Shown in pieces: positions 1 through 12,486 of a DNA stretch of 64,000 bases (positions within the stretch are counted from its first letter, which is position 1; every line of letters begins with the position of its first letter). A program made the position numbers and the translations under genes. The notes below the pieces were generated by a model. The model ran no database searches and was not told the origin of the DNA. It saw nothing but the letters and a program-made list of their open reading frames with translations. The stretch lies in assembly GCA_002900995.3 (NCBI GenBank), contig CM035304.1, positions 2,450,823 through 2,514,822 of the forward strand. Direction: 5' to 3'. Source of the stretch: Ganoderma boninense. Its lineage: Eukaryota; Basidiomycota; Agaricomycetes; Polyporales; Polyporaceae.

Positions 1-2463
1 GCGCCGGCACGTCTGCCAGGCGCTCGTCCTCCTCCTCGCCTCGCGCCCGGAGAAGCTCATGCCGGAGATGAACAACGTCGCCGAGTACATGCTGTACTCG
101 ACGCGCGACCGCAACGAGAACGTCGCGCTCGAGGCGTGCGAGTTCTGGCTGACATTCGCCGAGGACCCGGACCTTGCGCCGTACCTCCACCCGCTGCTCG
201 CCAAGGTCGCGCCGACGCTCCTCGACTGCATGGTGTACAGCGAGGATGACCTCTTGTGGCTCCAGGGCGACGAGGAGGACGCGGCTGTGCCGGACAAGGA
301 GAGCGACATCAAGCCGCGCCATTATGGCGGGAAGTCGCACGGGCTGGAGCACGACGCGAACGGGGACGATGCCAGTGGCAAGCGCGTCGGTGCATACGGC
401 GAGGAGCTGGAAGACGGAGACGAGGACGACTACGACGACCTCGACGACGACGAGTTCGCGGAGGAGATGTCGACGGAGTGGAACTTGCGCAAGTGCGCCG
501 CCGCTGCCCTGGACGTCCTCGCCGTCCGATTTGGGCCGGATCTGTTGAACGTGCTGCTCGAGCCGCTGAAGGCGAAGCTCTGGAGCGATGACTGGCTCCA
601 GCGAGAGAGCGGTATCCTGGCGCTGGGTGCGATGGCGGAAGGTGAGCGTTGGCCTCTTTGGGTGGGCTGATCTGCGTGCTGATCTGGATCTGATGTTTCA
701 GGATGCATTGACGCTATTGAGCCCCATTTGCCGACTCTTGTCCCCTACCTGATCAACACGCTCAACGATCCCAAGGTACGTCGGAGAAACAATGCGATCG
801 CTGGAACCTGGGCTCATCCCTCGTCTTGTACAGCCGTTGGTTCGCTCGATCACATGCTGGACGCTCGGACGGTACGCGAGCTGGTGCACGCAGCCTATTT
901 CAGAAGAACACAAGAACACGTTCTTCGTGCCAACTTTGGAAGGGGTGAGACATTGTCATATATTCATGCGTGAGATTGGCTATTGACTTTGCGCACAGCT
1001 CCTGCGGATGGTTCTGGACAACAACAAGCGTGTGCAAGAAGCAGGATGCAGCGCCTTCGCCACCCTCGAGGAGGACGCAGGCCCTGAACTCGCGCCGTAT
1101 CTCGAGCCCGTGCTGCGCAACCTCGTGTTCGCGTTCGAAAAGTACCAGCACAAGAACATGCTCATCCTCTACGACGCAGTCGGGACGCTTGCAGATGCTG
1201 TCGGCTCAGCATTGCAGAACCCGACGTATGTTGAGATTCTCATGCCGCCGCTCCTGAAGCGCTGGTCGAAGCTCAAGGACGATGACGAAGATCTTGTTCC
1301 CCTCCTCGAGGTAGCTTGCTTCTATACCTAAATCCTTAAATCCTTAAACTGCGCTGATGCACGCAATGGCAGTGTCTCGCATCGGTCACCATCGCCATGG
1401 GCCCTTCATTCCTTCCCTACGCCGGGCCGATCTTCGAGCGGTGTCAAACGATCGTGCACACATCCCTCCTTCAGTACCAGGCGTACCAACAAAATCCCGA
1501 CATGGACGAGCCGGACCGCTCGTTCCTCGTCGTCGCACTGGACCTGCTCTCGGGTCTCACTCAAGGATTGGGCTTGGCCCTCGAGCCGCACATATTGCGC
1601 GGCCAGCCGAACCTGCTCTCGCTGCTGACTGTTTGCTTGAAGCACCCACACGCGGCTGTGCGCCAGTCAGGGTACGCGCTCGTCGGCGATATGGCGATGA
1701 ACTGCTTCCCGCTCCTTCGGCCACACATCCCGTCGATCATGCAGGAGCTCATCGCCCAGCTCGATCCTGAGCCGAAGGTGGAGTTCGTCAGCGCATGCAA
1801 TAACGCAGCGTGGGCCGTGGGCGAGATCGCGCTGCGCTACGGTCGCGGTAAGCTCCACTCCTCCTGTTCTGTTTGCACGTTCTCACCCAGCTGACCGTGT
1901 GTGACCAGATGAGCCCGAGTTCCAGCAGTGGGTGCACCCCCTCGTCTCGCGCCTGATCCCCATCCTGCTCCACCCCAAGGCACCGAGGAGCCTGCACGAG
2001 AACGCGGCTGTATCGATCGGACGCATCGGGCTCATGCACCCCTCGCTCGTCGCGCCGCTCCTGCCCGAGTTCGCGCAGGCATGGTGCCAGGCGCTGTACG
2101 AGATCCGGGACAACGAGGAGAAGGACTCGGCATTCCGCGGGCTCTGCACGCTCGTCCAGACGAACCCCGCCGGCATCACCAAGGTCAGTAGCGATGACCT
2201 TTCCCCCTCCTCCTGCCCTGTTGTGTGAGCGTGAAACAGACGTTGACGAGTGCTTTTTTGTTTGGCGTCCTTTTGCTGTGCAGAGTTTGCTGTGGTTCTG
2301 CAACGCGATCGTGCGGTGGAACCAGCCCTCGCCGGAGCTCAACAGCATGTTCCAGCAGCTCCTGAACGGCTTCAAGCAGCATGACGCCGTCGGCTGGGCC
2401 GGGCAGGTCGCGACGTTCCCGCCGGTGATCCAGGAGCGACTAGCGACCCGCTACGGCGTATAG
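1..2463 (+). CDS. KAP104: Transportin / karyopherin beta-2 (Kap104), 5'-truncated by the window
   Basis: Nuclear import receptor that carries PY-NLS cargo (hnRNP-type RNA-binding proteins) through the nuclear pore and releases it on Ran-GTP binding. Only the C-terminal part is present; the reading frame is open from base 2. Exons joined by GT-AG introns: 1-641, 702-775, 834-944, 999-1310, 1373-1847, 1909-2183, 2284-2463 (TAG). The joined protein follows the transportin HEAT repeats throughout: [11 protein letters not shown] near base 118, an acidic loop ([16 protein letters not shown], about 408-460) that corresponds to the Ran-sensing loop, then [68 protein letters not shown] and [15 protein letters not shown], ending in ERLATRYGV. 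The last two residues, GV, are the usual end of transportins. All seven exons stay in phase and no frame break was seen, so the gene looks functional. The identification is very secure. Confidence 0.96.
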
Positions 2464-3253
2464 GACGACCGCCGCTCAAACAGGCGTCGTCTCCCTTGGT
2501 TGGCCCCCTTCTCGTCTTGATTCGTATCTGGGTCCCGACTCTACAAGAATCTGAATCTGTTGCCGTACGTATTTGTATCAAGAGTCTCGTCGTCCCGTCT
2601 CAATTACATACGCTCATAGTCTGTCTCCTGTTATCTGTCATCGTGTTGGTACATCTTTTGCGCTCTTTGTTGTTGTCACCCTCACCCTTTACATTTACAC
2701 TTTACCACTGCCCCCCCCGTCTCCCCCTCATCGAATCGTGCCCCGCACTAAATGAAGTACATACATACGTACTGTACCTAGTAGCCTCCCTGCCTCATCT
2801 GCCAGTGTCCCATACAGCCTGCCGCTCGCATCCAACCCGGGATCCTTTTACGTAGTGTAGTTTTCACCCTTCGCGCGGCGTTCGCATCGCGGCGTCGCTG
2901 TCTCCATCATTGCGCTCTTCGCATTTCACTCGCTTGATTTTGCCCTGTGTTTGTCTGTGTCGACTCATGTCCGGAATCCGTAACCATCACTCCCGCTGTC
3001 CTCCTAACCATCCGTGCGCCGCCTTCAAGTACCTAATGATCACCTCGTCCTTTTAAGCCCCGACGACGGAGAGAAACAGGAACTCAACCTTTCAGTGGCG
3101 CGCAGTTTGTCGGTGCTCGCCGTTGTGTGATAGCATGCTGTATACTATGAATATTGTGAGTTTAGTGTGCTGTACATGTACAGTAGGTTACCAATAGAGG
3201 GCTGTCTATCCTACGAAAACCATAAATACGGAAGATCAAGAAAGGATCCTGCA
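2464..3253. other. Intergenic region between tail-to-tail genes
   Basis: Holds the 3' ends of Kap104 (+) and of the sugar transporter (-). The stretch 2640-2740 is pyrimidine-rich, as is common in 3' UTRs. No coding frame with family resemblance and no RNA gene was seen. Confidence 0.6.
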
Positions 3254-5607
3254 TTAATCGGAGCGACCACGGGCAGGCCCTGCAGCCCACCGCTGAACGA
3301 GGTCGCGCAATCCGAGATCAACTTCGATCTGGAAGGGCGCCATGACATTCAGTTCCGAGAATGCTGAGAGCGTCTGAGAGGAGGAACGCTTACCTGTCGT
3401 TTGAGATTGACGTCCTCTTGACCGGCACTTGACCCGAAGACGGCGTCGATCTCCTCGAGCGAGACGTTGGCGGTCTCAGGCACGCAGTACGTCGACCAGA
3501 CGTAGCCTGCGAAGCATGCCCGCCGCGAATACGAGGAACGTTCCACTTGCGGAGCGTTCCATAAACACAGGCGTGAGCAGCCCGATCAAAACTAGCACAC
3601 GTTCTCCGTCAGCCTTCAAGTTCACAAGACGTGGAGGGGAAAAGGCAGTCGCACAGTTGTTGGTCCAGTTGGATGCAGTGGACAGCGCAACGCCCTTGCT
3701 GCGTGCGGAAAGCGGAAACACCTCGCTGGGAAGGATCCAGCCGATGGGCCCGTAGCTGACGCCGTAGGCGGCTGTGAAGATGTACACGCAGCCGACGCAG
3801 ACCCAGGCTGCCAAGCCATGTGTCGACCAGTCCGTGCTGTAGCGATAGATGAGAACCGCGATGACGAGGTGTGATAGCGCCGTAGCAACACTGCCCCAAC
3901 GAAGCAGGGGCCGACGGCCTGGTGAAGGGTAAGGATAGATGAGCGGATGATCAGCGTGAGTAGTCAAGGGGTAAGGGGAAAGGTAGCGAGGGTGACGCAC
4001 CTAGACGATCAATGAAGATGATGGCGGGTATGACAGCGAGAAACTGGACGATGCCAATCCCACCTGCGGTCATCAATGTCACCGCTTCGCCTTGCAGGCC
4101 GAGGGAGTGCATGAGTGTCGGGCCGTAATATAGAAGCGCGTTGATTCCACTCCATTCTGCACGCACACCAATGAGACCGATTTCACGGACTTTGAAAACT
4201 GCGAGGCATGCATTTATGAGACGTACGTTGGAAGACCATGATTAACACTCCGATGAGCGTCCGCCTGCGCAACTTTCGTCCGAACAATCGTCTCCAGGCA
4301 TAGACTTCTGCGCGCAAGGTCCCAACCTTAGCGACGCGGGTGCTATCGTCAGCGGCTCTTTGTTCAATGAGTGCGACTTCAACTTGCATCTCTAACAATT
4401 CGATCTATTCGCGGAGATGAGATCGTCACAACTACACAACTCGCCGTGACAAAAGCTCTTACCTGGAGCAACGGATCAGTTGCGCTTTCTGCTGGTGAAC
4501 GCTGGCGGAGCCTCGCGAGGGAAGCAAGTGCCTCATCTACTCGTCCTTGAGCGACGAGGAGTCGCGGTGACGGTGGGAGCGCAAGGCCACCTACGCCTAA
4601 CAAGATCCCTGGAATGAGTTGGATGCCGAGAGGTATGCGCCACGAAGCTGATCCTTCGACTATCCGGAACATGATTGCCTGAGCACGACACACCTATATA
4701 TGCGCGAGGGTACATACTTTCCCGAGTGAAGAAACCCGTCCAGAATCCGAGGACAGCACCGAAAACGATCGCGAACTGCTCTAGAGCCATAAGCGAGCCT
4801 CTAACTTCTGGCGGACTGATTTCTGCCATGTAGAGTGGAGAGAGCATACTGGCGAGGAGCCATTGAGCGCATATACCCATTTTCCTTCTGATGACAGACT
4901 GACCTTAGTGCTCCTACACCTATTCCGCCGACTCCTCTCCCCAGGACTAGTTGGTTAGGGCTCTGGGCCGCAAACTGCAAGGCAGAGCCGACGCAGAAGA
5001 TGGCTAGAGTAGTGATCAAGGTCTGCGAACCTCAGGATCTGGACATGAAACTCACCACTCGCCGCGAAGATCGACTGCCTCCTGGAGTATTGGTCCGTGA
5101 ACGTTCCCGCAGTCAACGCTCCAATGAGGGACCCAGCTCAAGGGCAGCCGCTAATGTTCACAGCAGTCTGTCGCTTCACCTGACCACTTGCTTTCAAACA
5201 CAGGAATAGGACGTACTCATGAGACCCGTATCCCAAGCACTGAGATGCCACCTTGCGATGAAGTCCTTCATGACAAGGACATTCGCTATGACGCCTTGAT
5301 CGTACCCGAACGTCAACCCCCCAATGGACGCAAATATGGCACATCCCAGGGCATAGTGGTTGTGTAAGAGGCCAGCAATACCGCCTGGTCCGTAGGCATA
5401 GGTATAATTGCTCCCTTCAGGGTGTACATGGAGAATGCCACCGTGCGGGATGTCTCGGTAGCTTGAAGAATGTTGTAGTGCATTGTCTTCGTCTCCTGCT
5501 ACGGGGATGTATCCATCGCGGTTATTCTGTAGACAGACGAGTTGGTGCTGAGTTTCGTTGCATGGTAACTGATGTCAGGACGTACTACGAGGCAATGTAC
5601 TTACCAT
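3254..5607 (-). CDS. MFS sugar (hexose-type) transporter, with two apparent frame disruptions
   Basis: Predicted 12-helix plasma-membrane sugar/H+ symporter of the fungal sugar porter family. Reading the minus strand: GYDQGVIANVL in TM1 (about 5295), DQYSRRQSI after TM2, MAEISPPEVRGSL, SPRLLVAQGR (the PESPR motif, about 4560), QQWSGINALLYYGPTL in TM7, DRLGRRPLLRWG, GPIGWILPSEVFPL in TM10, then VPETANVSLEEIDAVFG and a short soluble tail ending at TAA 3256-3254. Introns include 5527-5604, 3919-4000 and 3592-3654. The likely start ATG (5607-5605) stands alone before the 5527-5604 intron, followed by N-N-R-D-G. Two problems: near 5130 the TM2 frame loses a base (ALELG then SLIGA), unless a downstream acceptor that drops five residues is used; and near 3519-3521 an extra G separates FLVFAA from CFAGY in TM12. 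Either the gene is dead or these are sequencing errors. The family call is secure; function is doubtful. Confidence 0.88.
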
Positions 5608-5989
5608 TCGCAACTTATTTCATTCCTCAGCTTAAGTCACAACAAAGAGGGCCAGAATTCGCAGAGATTCAGGTGGGTTCGATGACGAGGAAGAAGGGAA
5701 AGTGGTGTTGGCTGTCGGGCACAACGCCCCCGCAGTCCGGTCGTCTAGAAGCGCCGAAGGCGGCTTCTCTTCTGCGTGCATGATGTCGGCCAAGGCCAAG
5801 CCAGAGCCAAGCTTGCTTTCCACCGTCGTCCTCTCCCTGTCCTAGACCCACTAGCCCCAACTCATACTCTCATGCTTTGACCTCTTCCACGAACAAGGCC
5901 ATACAAAGTGTATCTAGCCGAACGGCAATAAACCTCTCCGTCGGGCGACCGAATTCCTCCGCGGCACACTTGGACACTACGCGATTCGA
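5608..5989. promoter_or_regulatory. Divergent intergenic region (bidirectional promoter candidate)
   Basis: About 380 bases separate the inferred start of the sugar transporter (-) from the membrane-protein start (+), so the regulatory sequence is probably shared. No convincing TATA box or named binding site was identified. A 63-codon open frame on the minus strand (5632-5823) has no family resemblance and is regarded as chance. Confidence 0.4.
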
Positions 5990-8205
5990 ATGGATCTTCG
6001 CACTGTCTGCTATCTGCTGGTCGCCCTCGCAGCAGACGTCTTGGGCCAGAATGCCACAAACGGGACAAACAGTACAGATGACGGGTGCGTTCATATCCCC
6101 TCATCGCTGTGGTACGAGCAGAAGGAAGATAGACATGAGCATGCGTGGAGTCTGGGAGCGGTACGCTTTCCGGTGGGGGTTGGGGAGCCTGATGGAGGCC
6201 GTGGGTGGGCAATGCTGCGATAACTTGTTTTCGCTCCTACCGTCGGCGGTTTCTAGTCCCCGCGGAGGAGGAACGACGGCGCATACAGCGGCTCCTTTCT
6301 CTGGCTATTGCCTCAGCAAGTTCTACAATAGCGAGTTGGCATAGCTTGGGTATCCTCCAGTCATGTTTTCTCAGTTATTTTGGTCGGGCACCGTTGGCCA
6401 TGTGCGGCGTCCCGCAGAGCGAAATTTCTCCTCTGCGTGTTGTTCTTACCGAAGTCTCAGAATAGCTCATCTGTTCTATCTACAGAAGTTACCCCTCTGA
6501 CCCCATCTTAGCTCACCGACCCGGGTTCGCAAAGTCTCTCCCCGTTCAAATCCTCCTTCTCGGGATCACTCTTACCCTTACCGCCGTCCTCATCATCCAC
6601 CTGATCTTCACCGCGCAGTACCACTGGCCCCTTGCTCCGGTGAATTGCATCCTGCAGATGTCAGCGGTTATCACCCTCCTCGTATCATGCATCGCAACCT
6701 TGCATGTTGTCCTCTCGAGCACTGTTACTCAGAGCATGAGGTGGCCGTACATGCTCGACTACATAGCGGTCGACATTCCCCCATTTGACGACACAGACAG
6801 CACGTCGGACTGGGCCATGGGCGAGCTCGCCGCGTGGCTGCTTATGAACGCGACGACATCCGGATTAATTCAGGTGCGCCTCGCGAGTCTATCCCTAGCC
6901 CGCAAGACCTTATGCGTGCCGCAGATCACACACATCCAATTCCTCACCCTTCTCTTCCCCTCCGGTCTCGAGCGCCGCCTCATTTACATCCTCCTCGGGC
7001 CACTTGCGATTGTGGCATCGATCATGCACGTCATGCGCATGCACGATGATGAGAAGGTGGTGAATGTTGCCTTCGCCGTGCAAAACATCTGCAACGCGAC
7101 GCTCTCCTTGTTGTTCACCTCTGCCATCTTTCTGTGGGGCTGCGTCGTCAACCGGCGCGCGGCGTGGCGCACGGACGGCGGAACAGCAGCATTTGGAGTC
7201 GGCGCACTCATGCTCGCGATCGTCTCCACCGCACTTACATTCCTCTACATCCAGCGGCGGGATCAGTATGCGTGGATGCCGAATTTGATGTGGTCGGTCG
7301 TGCTCTGGCAGAGCTTCGTCGGCTGGTGGTGGTGGGTCGGCGCGGGCATGGGGGTTGGAGAGCTTGAAGAGCTGCTCCGGCGTGAGGAGAAGCGGCAGGA
7401 GAAACGGCGGGCGAAGATGACTAGGCGCAAGGTTCGGAAGGAGCGTGCGCAAACGTTCTGGAATGACGTCACACACGTGTTCCGGAATGGAGGAACGCGC
7501 AATACCGATGAGCCCGCGCCGCCGCAACGCGCGGAAGGGGAGGTCGAGGGCAGTAGCTCATCCGAGAGCGTGGTGAGCGGCGGAGAAGGCGAGAGGGAAA
7601 GACGAAGGGGACGCAGGGGCAGCGAGGAGACAGTCGTCGAAGACAGCGCGCGAAGTGTCGTCTCCCGGCAGACGGATGCCAGCACGCGCTCGGGGACCAC
7701 CGGATACCTTCCACACTTCCTGAGCCAATATCGTGCAGGGCGCTATGTGTACGGGCTGTACCTTGGCCTCCGGCATGCACACCTCACCGCTGCGCGAGAA
7801 CAAGCCGTCGAGAGAGTCGAGCGGATCACCCAGGCGTACGGCCCTGATGCGGAGGAAGGGACGCCGCCAGTGTTTGGTTGGGGCCTTGGGAGCTTTGGGG
7901 TCAGGAGGCAAGAGCGGAGACGGACGGGGCAGCCGCAGGCGGAGATGGAGATGGACGAGTTCGAGTCGGAGGACGATGGCGGCCCGAAACCATGGCAGCA
8001 CGAGGATGCACCGCCCATAGAGACGGGACGGGGAGGAGGCGAGGGGGAGGACCAAGGTTCCAGGAGAAGAGTCACGCGGAAGGCGATAAAGGAGAAGCGG
8101 ACGGCGAGGGGTCTAGACAACGACAGTCACCGGCCATCGTCCATGTGGTGGTGGGGTCCCTTGCGGCGGTGGCGACTGCAGGACTCAACCGACTACCGAT
8201 CTTAG
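5990..8205 (+). CDS. Polytopic membrane protein with signal peptide and long charged cytoplasmic tail
   Basis: No named family recognised. The first exon (5990-6084) encodes a signal peptide (MDLRTVCYLLVALAADVLGQ) followed by N-glycosylation sites (NATNGTNST). The main exon opens at 6486 after a TACAG acceptor with SYPSDPILAHRPGFAK. About six to seven hydrophobic helices follow (for example ILLLGITLTLTAVLIIHLIF, MSAVITLLVSCIATLHVVL, LIYILLGPLAIVASIMHVM, and a segment ending in GWWWWVGAG). A 51-nt in-frame segment 6874-6924 with GT...CAG ends is probably an intron, joining SGLIQ to ITHIQFLTLLFP. After about 7350 the protein is hydrophilic: a basic stretch (RREEKRQEKRRAKMTRRKVRKER), then acidic and serine-rich low complexity, ending RLQDSTDYRS. 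The 401-nt gap between exon 1 and 6486 is long for this genome and may hide one or more small exons, so the N-terminal model is provisional. Similar conserved but uncharacterised membrane proteins occur in polypores (recollection, not checked). Confidence 0.72.
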
Positions 8206-9331
8206 GATGGACGGCTCATGATTCATGTGCGTTTTTGTTGTATACACGATCATACCCTTAAACTAACGTTGCTGTAAAGGGTCCTGAACATGTACAGTAG
8301 TGACACGCATTTTGTATCAGAGAGGATTCTGCTTTTCCCGTTTGCAGGTTCCACCTGCAGCTGTCGTTCTCCCGCCCAGAGCAGTCTGATACATTCTCCC
8401 TTCAAGCACCCTCGCCCTCCCTTGAACGTTCTTCCCGATTCTACGGCGCGGTCGGTAAGTCCCCATTTCAATGCGAAATGGACGCGCATCTCAACCACCA
8501 GCGCCGGTTGGCAGTGCTATAGACCTCGTTTCATCAGCGATGGTGTCTTGGGGAACAGGGCCCAAGCAGGGTGAAACTGTTGCAAGGGCAGGCTGTCGGG
8601 GTTCCCTCGGGTAAGGTTTATGTCTGGTGACTAGCCGGAGCGAAGAAGCTTACCATGGCTTGTAGTGACATCCCAATCTGCTACACGTGCTTGACCAAGC
8701 AAGCGAAACTCAACTCCTTATGAAGACCATCTCAATCGATAGGAGATACAATATACATTATGTGCTTTTCCACATCTAGTGTCTAGAGCTCTTCGGGTCC
8801 CCACACTTCCATGCCTGAGGTACACTTTCGGGCAGGGCGGATACGACGCTCCGACTGCGTGAGGTGCATCTTCGTTTCTACATTGATCAGAGCAGATCGA
8901 ATGGTATTGTCGTGTGCCTCGCAGGGGTGGTTGATGAAGGCACGGACATGAGCAGCTGAGCTGACAATGCTTCTGTTCCCAGCTCTACAGCTTACCTTCA
9001 ATCATCAGACCCTAGATGAAGCAACTGCGGGCGTTGGGTGGTGGCACATTGACAGGACATGCATGGTTGTTGCACGGTGGTTCTCGGACACGCGGAACGG
9101 ACCCCCTCTACACGTTCCTCGCTTGCCCCCCATCTCAACGCTTATCTGTTCGCTCCATCTCGCGTTACTCTTCACCCAGTCCCGCTCAGGACTCCAGGGA
9201 GTTCGCTGCCTAACATCCTCGGCCCCGATCGTCTACCCTACGCCGCGGCGGTGCCCTCAACATTTCCTGGTACGTAAATCGCTTATTTGATGGTTATACA
9301 TATCTCATTCATGGAGAGGATAGGCTACACT
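8206..9331. other. Intergenic region upstream of the HET array
   Basis: Contains only short open frames without family resemblance. The last 100 bases are the presumptive promoter and leader of the first HET gene. No repeat or RNA gene was recognised. Confidence 0.55.
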
Positions 9332-11206
9332 ATGTGGGTGCTCAAGACCGACTTAGCTCTCCTCCAATACTACGAGTCTCCTGAGAACGTGCCGGGAGGG
9401 TACGCAATCCTCTCGCACCACTGGAATGGCACCGAGGACAGCTTCCAGGATATGATGAAGCTACGCGACCAGTACAATTCCGATGAAACCCATAAACCCA
9501 TCGACCACGTACAGGAAAAGACCAGGAGATCCTGCGAACTAGCTCTCAGTCAGGGCTTCCATTACCTTTGGATCGATAGCTGCAGCGTTGATAGGTCACA
9601 CAACTCGGAGCGGGAAACGATATCAAGTCGCAATTTCGCTACTTCTCGTTGGCCCACGTCTGCTACGTGTACCTTCACGATGTCCCGGCTAACGGGGGCA
9701 GCCCCCACCTCGCCCACTCGCCCTTCCGAAAAGCCAGATGGCATGTCAACCCTTGGACCTTACAGGAGCTCGTCGCACCAGACACAGTGATCTTTTTCTC
9801 GAGGGAGTGGACGGTGTTGGGGACCAAACAGAGCCTCGCTTCACCGCTCTTGGAGGAGATTACGGGTGTTCCAGCAGCCGTGCTGACTTTCGAGAAGTCC
9901 CTCGCGTCCTACAGCATCGCGGCCCGCATGTCATGGGCAGCTCCGCGGATTCCTACGGAGCGGCAGGATGGTCAGGCCTATAGTTTGTTGGGAATTATGG
10001 GGGTCAACATGGACGTGCCTTACGGAGAAGGCCAGAAGGCCTTTCAACGTCTCCAGGAGGAGATCACGAAGCAGCTGGCTGATACCAGCGTTTTCGTGTG
10101 GGGGAGCAAACCTCCTCTTCGCTATAGCGAGGTGGTCGAATTGGTCAACAGACTCCAACCAGTGCCCGCTCCTCACGTGCGCCACTCTGACGAGTCGTCT
10201 CTCTTCGCTTCCACCCCATCCGCCTTCAAGTCCGGCTTTGCACAAGCTCGGAGCATGCCACATTTATTCGTATGTCCCTTTCGTTCGTAGATATTCTCGT
10301 GCTTGGCACTCATCAGCAATGTCGCAGATCGGAAATACCACGTATGCTCTGGATACATCTAAACTCATGACTTTCACCATCAAGGACGACTACGTTTTCG
10401 CTCGTCTTCCTGTAATCGATTTGCGCGATCAGAGGGTCCTCATTGCGTTCATATCGTGTTCGCTGGACACAAAACCACTGGGACTCGTGCTTCATAAATG
10501 TCCAAACACCACGGATGGGGTGCCGATCTACGATGTGGGTCTGGACGACCCGAACGGGTCTGGCACGTACCGCCTCGTCACACTCGAAAACGTCAGTTCC
10601 GCGTCGCAAGGCACTGGCACGGACCCTGGACAACGCATGCTGGTCTGGCGCACGATTCGTATACGAGGTCGACACACCCACGATCCATCGCAGGACGTCC
10701 AGCGTATCCCGCTGAACCGCCACTTCTCCTCCTTCTACTTCAAGCGCGACTTGTTCGAACGTTTCGGCGGCCGCTACATGTCTCGGGCGACAGCGGAAGG
10801 GCAGCAGCAAGCCTCTTTAGCGGGGGCGCCCCTCGAAACGGACACCTTTCCCGCAACGTTCTTGCTGTTTGCGGACGCGGCGACCTCCAAAGTGCGGCCG
10901 TTCCTAGTGCACTTCGGAAGATGCACGAATGGATCGCCCACCGGAGATGGCGCCCATTGGGCCAATGTGAAAACATGCGGCAACCACTCGGGTACGGCGG
11001 TGGAGGGCGTTACCGTCGAACCCTCTAACCTTGACCAGACACACCAGTGTCCTTCGGACCACATGTTGGGCTGGCAGAACCAGCAGAAGACGTTCCCCAT
11101 TGTATTCAGCCCCCTCACATATGGCATCCGTCTGTCGTTCTTGCAGGTCTCCGGAGCCGCTGGACCAGTGCTCATACCGGAGATTGCTATCGTGTACACA
11201 CGGTGA
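9332..11206 (+). CDS. HET-domain protein 1 of 9 (frame-broken, degenerate HET motif)
   Basis: Member of the heterokaryon-incompatibility (HET) family, whose proteins trigger cell death on non-self recognition. Start chosen at MWVLKTD (9332), the position of the conserved MWLLSTDRAEL start of its neighbours. HET motifs: GGYAILSHHW, LWIDSCSVDR (family norm is ID-TCCIDK; the second Cys is lost) and PWTLQELVAP. After the second motif the frame drops one base near 9617-9619, and the conserved FRYFSLAHVCYVYL continues in another frame. No GT-AG intron explains this. The DUF8212-like segment (QAYSLLGIMGVNMDVPYGEGQKAF) and exon 2 are otherwise complete. An intron of about 47 nt (10270-10316, exact donor uncertain) separates exon 2, which starts near MSQIGNTTYAL and ends VYTR. 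The most diverged of the nine copies. Either a pseudogene or a one-base sequence error. Confidence 0.85.
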
Positions 11207-12486
11207 CGTAGTTCCGGGGAGGCTGGTACCTCGTGCTTGACAAATCCGGACAATTCTTTTCATTGAGGACGGCTGGCAGGGTCAGGATTGTTTGTGTGTA
11301 CTGTACTCTGCTGCTCTGCTGATGTTGTATTTTTCTGCGAAGTGCAGAGTCGTCTATATGATTGATCTTTCAGGGACCTGGTCAGCCTTCAGCGTGGTGG
11401 AACCCTTCGTCCAGACCACCATGCCGCTGCCAGTACGATCCACATAACCTCGACTCCGTGGCTGCAGCTACCCTTGCATCAATCTACTGGCAGCTTATCC
11501 GGATGCGCGGAGGTGAGGAATGTCATTAACAATTAAAATGCCGGCAATGAAACCCTGCACCTACTACCGCGCCTCACGCCATCTCCTGCCTGTGGCGGCA
11601 GGCTGGGAGACGTCAGTCTATAGCCAGAGACGCCCTTCAGACGTATGAAGCCGTGCTGCCAGGACAGTGGCTGGCGCATGTCCAAGTACTGATGGTGGTT
11701 GATTCACTTGTACGTGGACGGGCACCGCCGCAGACGTGAGCGACCACAGGGGAGGGAGGACCCTGCCTACCAGCGCTTTTGAGCCACCGTGCCATTGCCT
11801 GCTCCAGACTGAGCATGTCGGGCGCGGTACACACGCCCATGGTCCATGCTTCGGCCCGTCGCTACTACTTACAGGGGACACAAAGATAGTCATTGCTTGC
11901 CAATGGACTAAGCAGAGAGGTTGGATTAGGGTTTGCCACCTCAAAACGGAAAAAAGTTCTTACCGCATTTGCGTTGCTAGACCTGCACATTCAGTTCTCA
12001 TACCCAACCTGAAGCTCGCCGTTCGATTTAATATTTCTTGACCTGCTTCTGAGTTCGGAGTAAAGGGGGAGCGTCTACGAGGAGTATCAAGTTCCGGGTC
12101 CCCCAAACAGCGTAGACGTCCATCCGCTAACAACACGCTGGGCAAATGAGGTAGGGACGTTGGCTAATAGTGCTGCACGCGCACCGAAGCGGCTCATGCG
12201 GCAAACTATATCATAAACTGTCAATGTGTGCGTGGGATTGAAAGCCGCACTCACCCCGGTGCCCGTACCCCTCTCCCTGAGCCTTCAGCACCCCACCGTA
12301 CTTATAGGTCGGTTGCGACTCGTGCGTTCTGATTGCTTTCCCGCCTGACTCTTCATTGCCTTGGACAGGGACCCTATTGTCACCTCCGCGTGATTACACT
12401 CTCCGTATCTGTTCCTGACACAACCTCGGTACGCTCACCATGATTAAATACCCTGTTCTGGACTCAAGAGTCCAATCTCGCCAGAG
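11207..12486. other. Intergenic region between HET genes 1 and 2
   Basis: About 1.3 kb with only short chance open frames. No transposon ends, tRNA or conserved coding segment seen. The last few hundred bases are the probable promoter of HET gene 2. Confidence 0.5.
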
